Positions 62,701 to 64,000 of a stretch of 64,000 nucleotides of DNA are shown piece after piece. Both the position numbers and the translations under genes were made by a program. The stretch lies in the NCBI RefSeq assembly GCF_029227915.1, contig NC_079880.1:27027501-27091500 (forward strand), in the 5' to 3' direction. The notes below the pieces were generated by a model that searched no databases, was not told where the DNA came from, and saw nothing but the letters and a program-made list of their open reading frames with translations. How positions within the stretch are numbered: the stretch's first letter is position 1; each line of letters starts with the position of its first letter. This DNA is from Hydractinia symbiolongicarpus. Lineage: Eukaryota; Cnidaria; Hydrozoa; Anthoathecata; Hydractiniidae.

Positions 62701-64000
62701 GACTTATTTACTTAAATTTTTAAATGAAGCGCTACCACAGCGCCCAGTGTAATCGCTGAGATCCGAGAATCATGTCAAATTAAGAAGAATGTTATTTCTT
62801 GGAGTCCAGTTGGCTCCCTTATCAGATTTATAAGGTCACAGTCCAAAGTTACTTCAATTAAGTTGCAGAGTCAATCGTTTCACTTTTAAAAGCGACATAA
62901 CTTAGTAATATCGGAAAGATATCACTAAATACATGTTGGTACGAATATGGGACGCAACCGTTGTAACTCAAACGGACTGATACCGTTAGAACCTCAGTGA
63001 GATGTATTTTTTGAAACTGTCGCCCTTTCTTCATCACGCGATAACGGGTAGGATTGGTCCCACAGTAAAGAATGACTTATTTATCTAAATTATAAAATGC
63101 AGCGCTACCACAGCGCCAGTGTAATCGCTGAGTTCCCGCAATCATTTCATATTAAAAATAATGTTACTTCTTGGAGTCCAATTGTCTCATTTATCAGATT
63201 TATCAGGTCACAGTCCAAAGTTAGTTTAATTAAGTCCCACCGTCAATCGTTTCAGTGTTAAAAGCGATGCAACCTAGTTATATCAGAAAAATATCGCTAA
63301 ATACATGTTGATACGAATAGATGACCCAACCGTTGTAACTCAAACGGACTGGCACCGTTAGAAAGTCAGTGAGATGTAGTTTTTGAAACTGTTGCTATTT
63401 CTTTAGCGCACAATAACGGCTAGGATTGGTCCTACAGTAAAGAATGACTTTTTTATTTGAATATTTAATTGAAACGCTACCACAGCGTCCAGTGCAATGG
63501 CTGACTTCCAGCAATCATGTCAAATTAAGAAGAATGTTATTTCTTGTAGTCACACGGGCTCATTTATCACATTTATAAGGACACAGTCTAAAGTTAGTTC
63601 AGATAAATACCACAGTCAATCGTTTCACTGTTAAAAGCGATGCAACCTAGTATTATCAGAAAAATATCGCTAAGTACATGTTGGTACGAATATGTGACCC
63701 AACCGTTGTAACTCAAACGGACTGACACCGTTATAAAGTCAGTGAGATGTAGTTTTTGAAACTGTCGCTCTTTCTTCAGCACGCGATAATGGCTAGGATT
63801 GGTCCCACAGTAAAAAATGACTTATGTATCAAAATTTTTAAATGAAGCGCTACCACAACGCCTATGGTAATCGCTGAGTTCCGGCAATCATGTCAAATTA
63901 AGAAGAATGTTATTTTTTGGAGTCCAATTAGCTCATTTATCACATTTATCAGCTCAGGGTCCAAAGTTAGTTCAATTATGTCCCACCGTCAATCGTTTCA
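61304..64000. repeat. Second copy of the 57210-59906 block, cut by the window edge
   Basis: Matches at offset 4094 with scattered differences ('ggtccaagtcc' versus 'ggtcacagtcc', 'aaatttcta' versus 'aaattttta', 'gaatgttatttcttgtag' versus 'gaatgttacttcttgtag'). The match continues to the last base. Confidence 0.8.

Larger units (their letters stand above)
18026..64000. repeat. Satellite array, right block (about 373-bp monomers)
   Basis: The same satellite resumes directly after the retrotransposon, in the same orientation and in the phase where it was interrupted, and runs to the window end without unique sequence. Monomers are mostly 372-373 bp; a recurrent short form is 357 bp. Short open frames of 60-75 codons recur at the same monomer phase in near-identical copies and are opened or closed by single indels, so they are not treated as genes. 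The organisation changes near 31.07 kb, from A/B alternation to longer multi-family units. The window ends inside a monomer. Confidence 0.97.
31070..64000. repeat. Second satellite domain: longer multi-family higher-order units
   Basis: From 'gtgacccgaccgttg' near 31070 new families take over: C-type ('gtgacccaacc', 'actgacaccgtt...gtcagtgagatg', 'cacgcgataatgg'), a 'gttttcattggtccc' type, a 'gggacgcaacc...gtattttttg' type, a 'cgaacatgtcacg...accgggagaaag' type, and the 357-bp deleted type. A-type text with 'cagagcatagtg' persists only in a few copies up to about 38.3 kb. Neighbouring monomers differ strongly from each other, while units several monomers apart are nearly identical. Confidence 0.75.

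Noticed and set aside
1-64000. CRISPR array
   Set aside because: Repeats are regular, but the whole 373 bp is repetitive; there are no unique spacers between short repeats, no cas genes, and the transposon is eukaryotic.

Overview
The window is almost entirely one head-to-tail satellite DNA array. The basic monomer is about 373 bp, AT-rich and always in the same orientation. About 165 monomers, whole or rearranged, fill both ends of the window, so the array continues past both edges. The only non-satellite sequence is a 5'-truncated non-LTR retrotransposon (about 2.09 kb, minus strand, 15939-18025) inserted in one monomer. It has an A-tail and a 6-bp target-site duplication. Its reverse transcriptase has the CR1/Jockey-like layout and a C-terminal C-x-C-R-L-C motif, and together with a complex satellite this points to an animal nuclear genome, probably heterochromatin such as (peri)centromere. 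I cannot name the species. No host gene, tRNA, rRNA, CRISPR or bacterial feature was seen.

Layout. 1-15938: mixed monomer families with several older block duplications, a 149-bp internal deletion and a 64-bp internal duplication. 15939-18025: the retrotransposon. 18026-about 31070: mainly a two-monomer higher-order repeat in which types A and B alternate, including a near-perfect tandem duplication of a six-monomer block (23983-28453). About 31070-64000: different monomer families (C-type, a 16-bp-deleted 357-bp type, a 'ttttcattgg' type and others) in longer, multi-monomer higher-order units, with block duplications at offsets of about 5.9 kb, 4.09 kb, 1.86 kb and 1.47 kb.

How it works together. 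Nothing here encodes a host pathway. The sequence records unequal exchange or gene conversion among monomers, followed by one retrotransposon insertion. The most interesting signals lie inside the monomer. There is a 20-bp near-palindrome (best copies ACATGTTGGTACGAACATGT), which is also where the retrotransposon landed and where several duplication junctions map. A second inverted repeat has arms that change together between families (ACTGAC/GTCAGT versus ATTGAT/ATCAAT), so pairing is kept. The short ORFs within the satellite look like chance readings of the repeat and are not annotated as genes. All identity statements come from alignment by eye.
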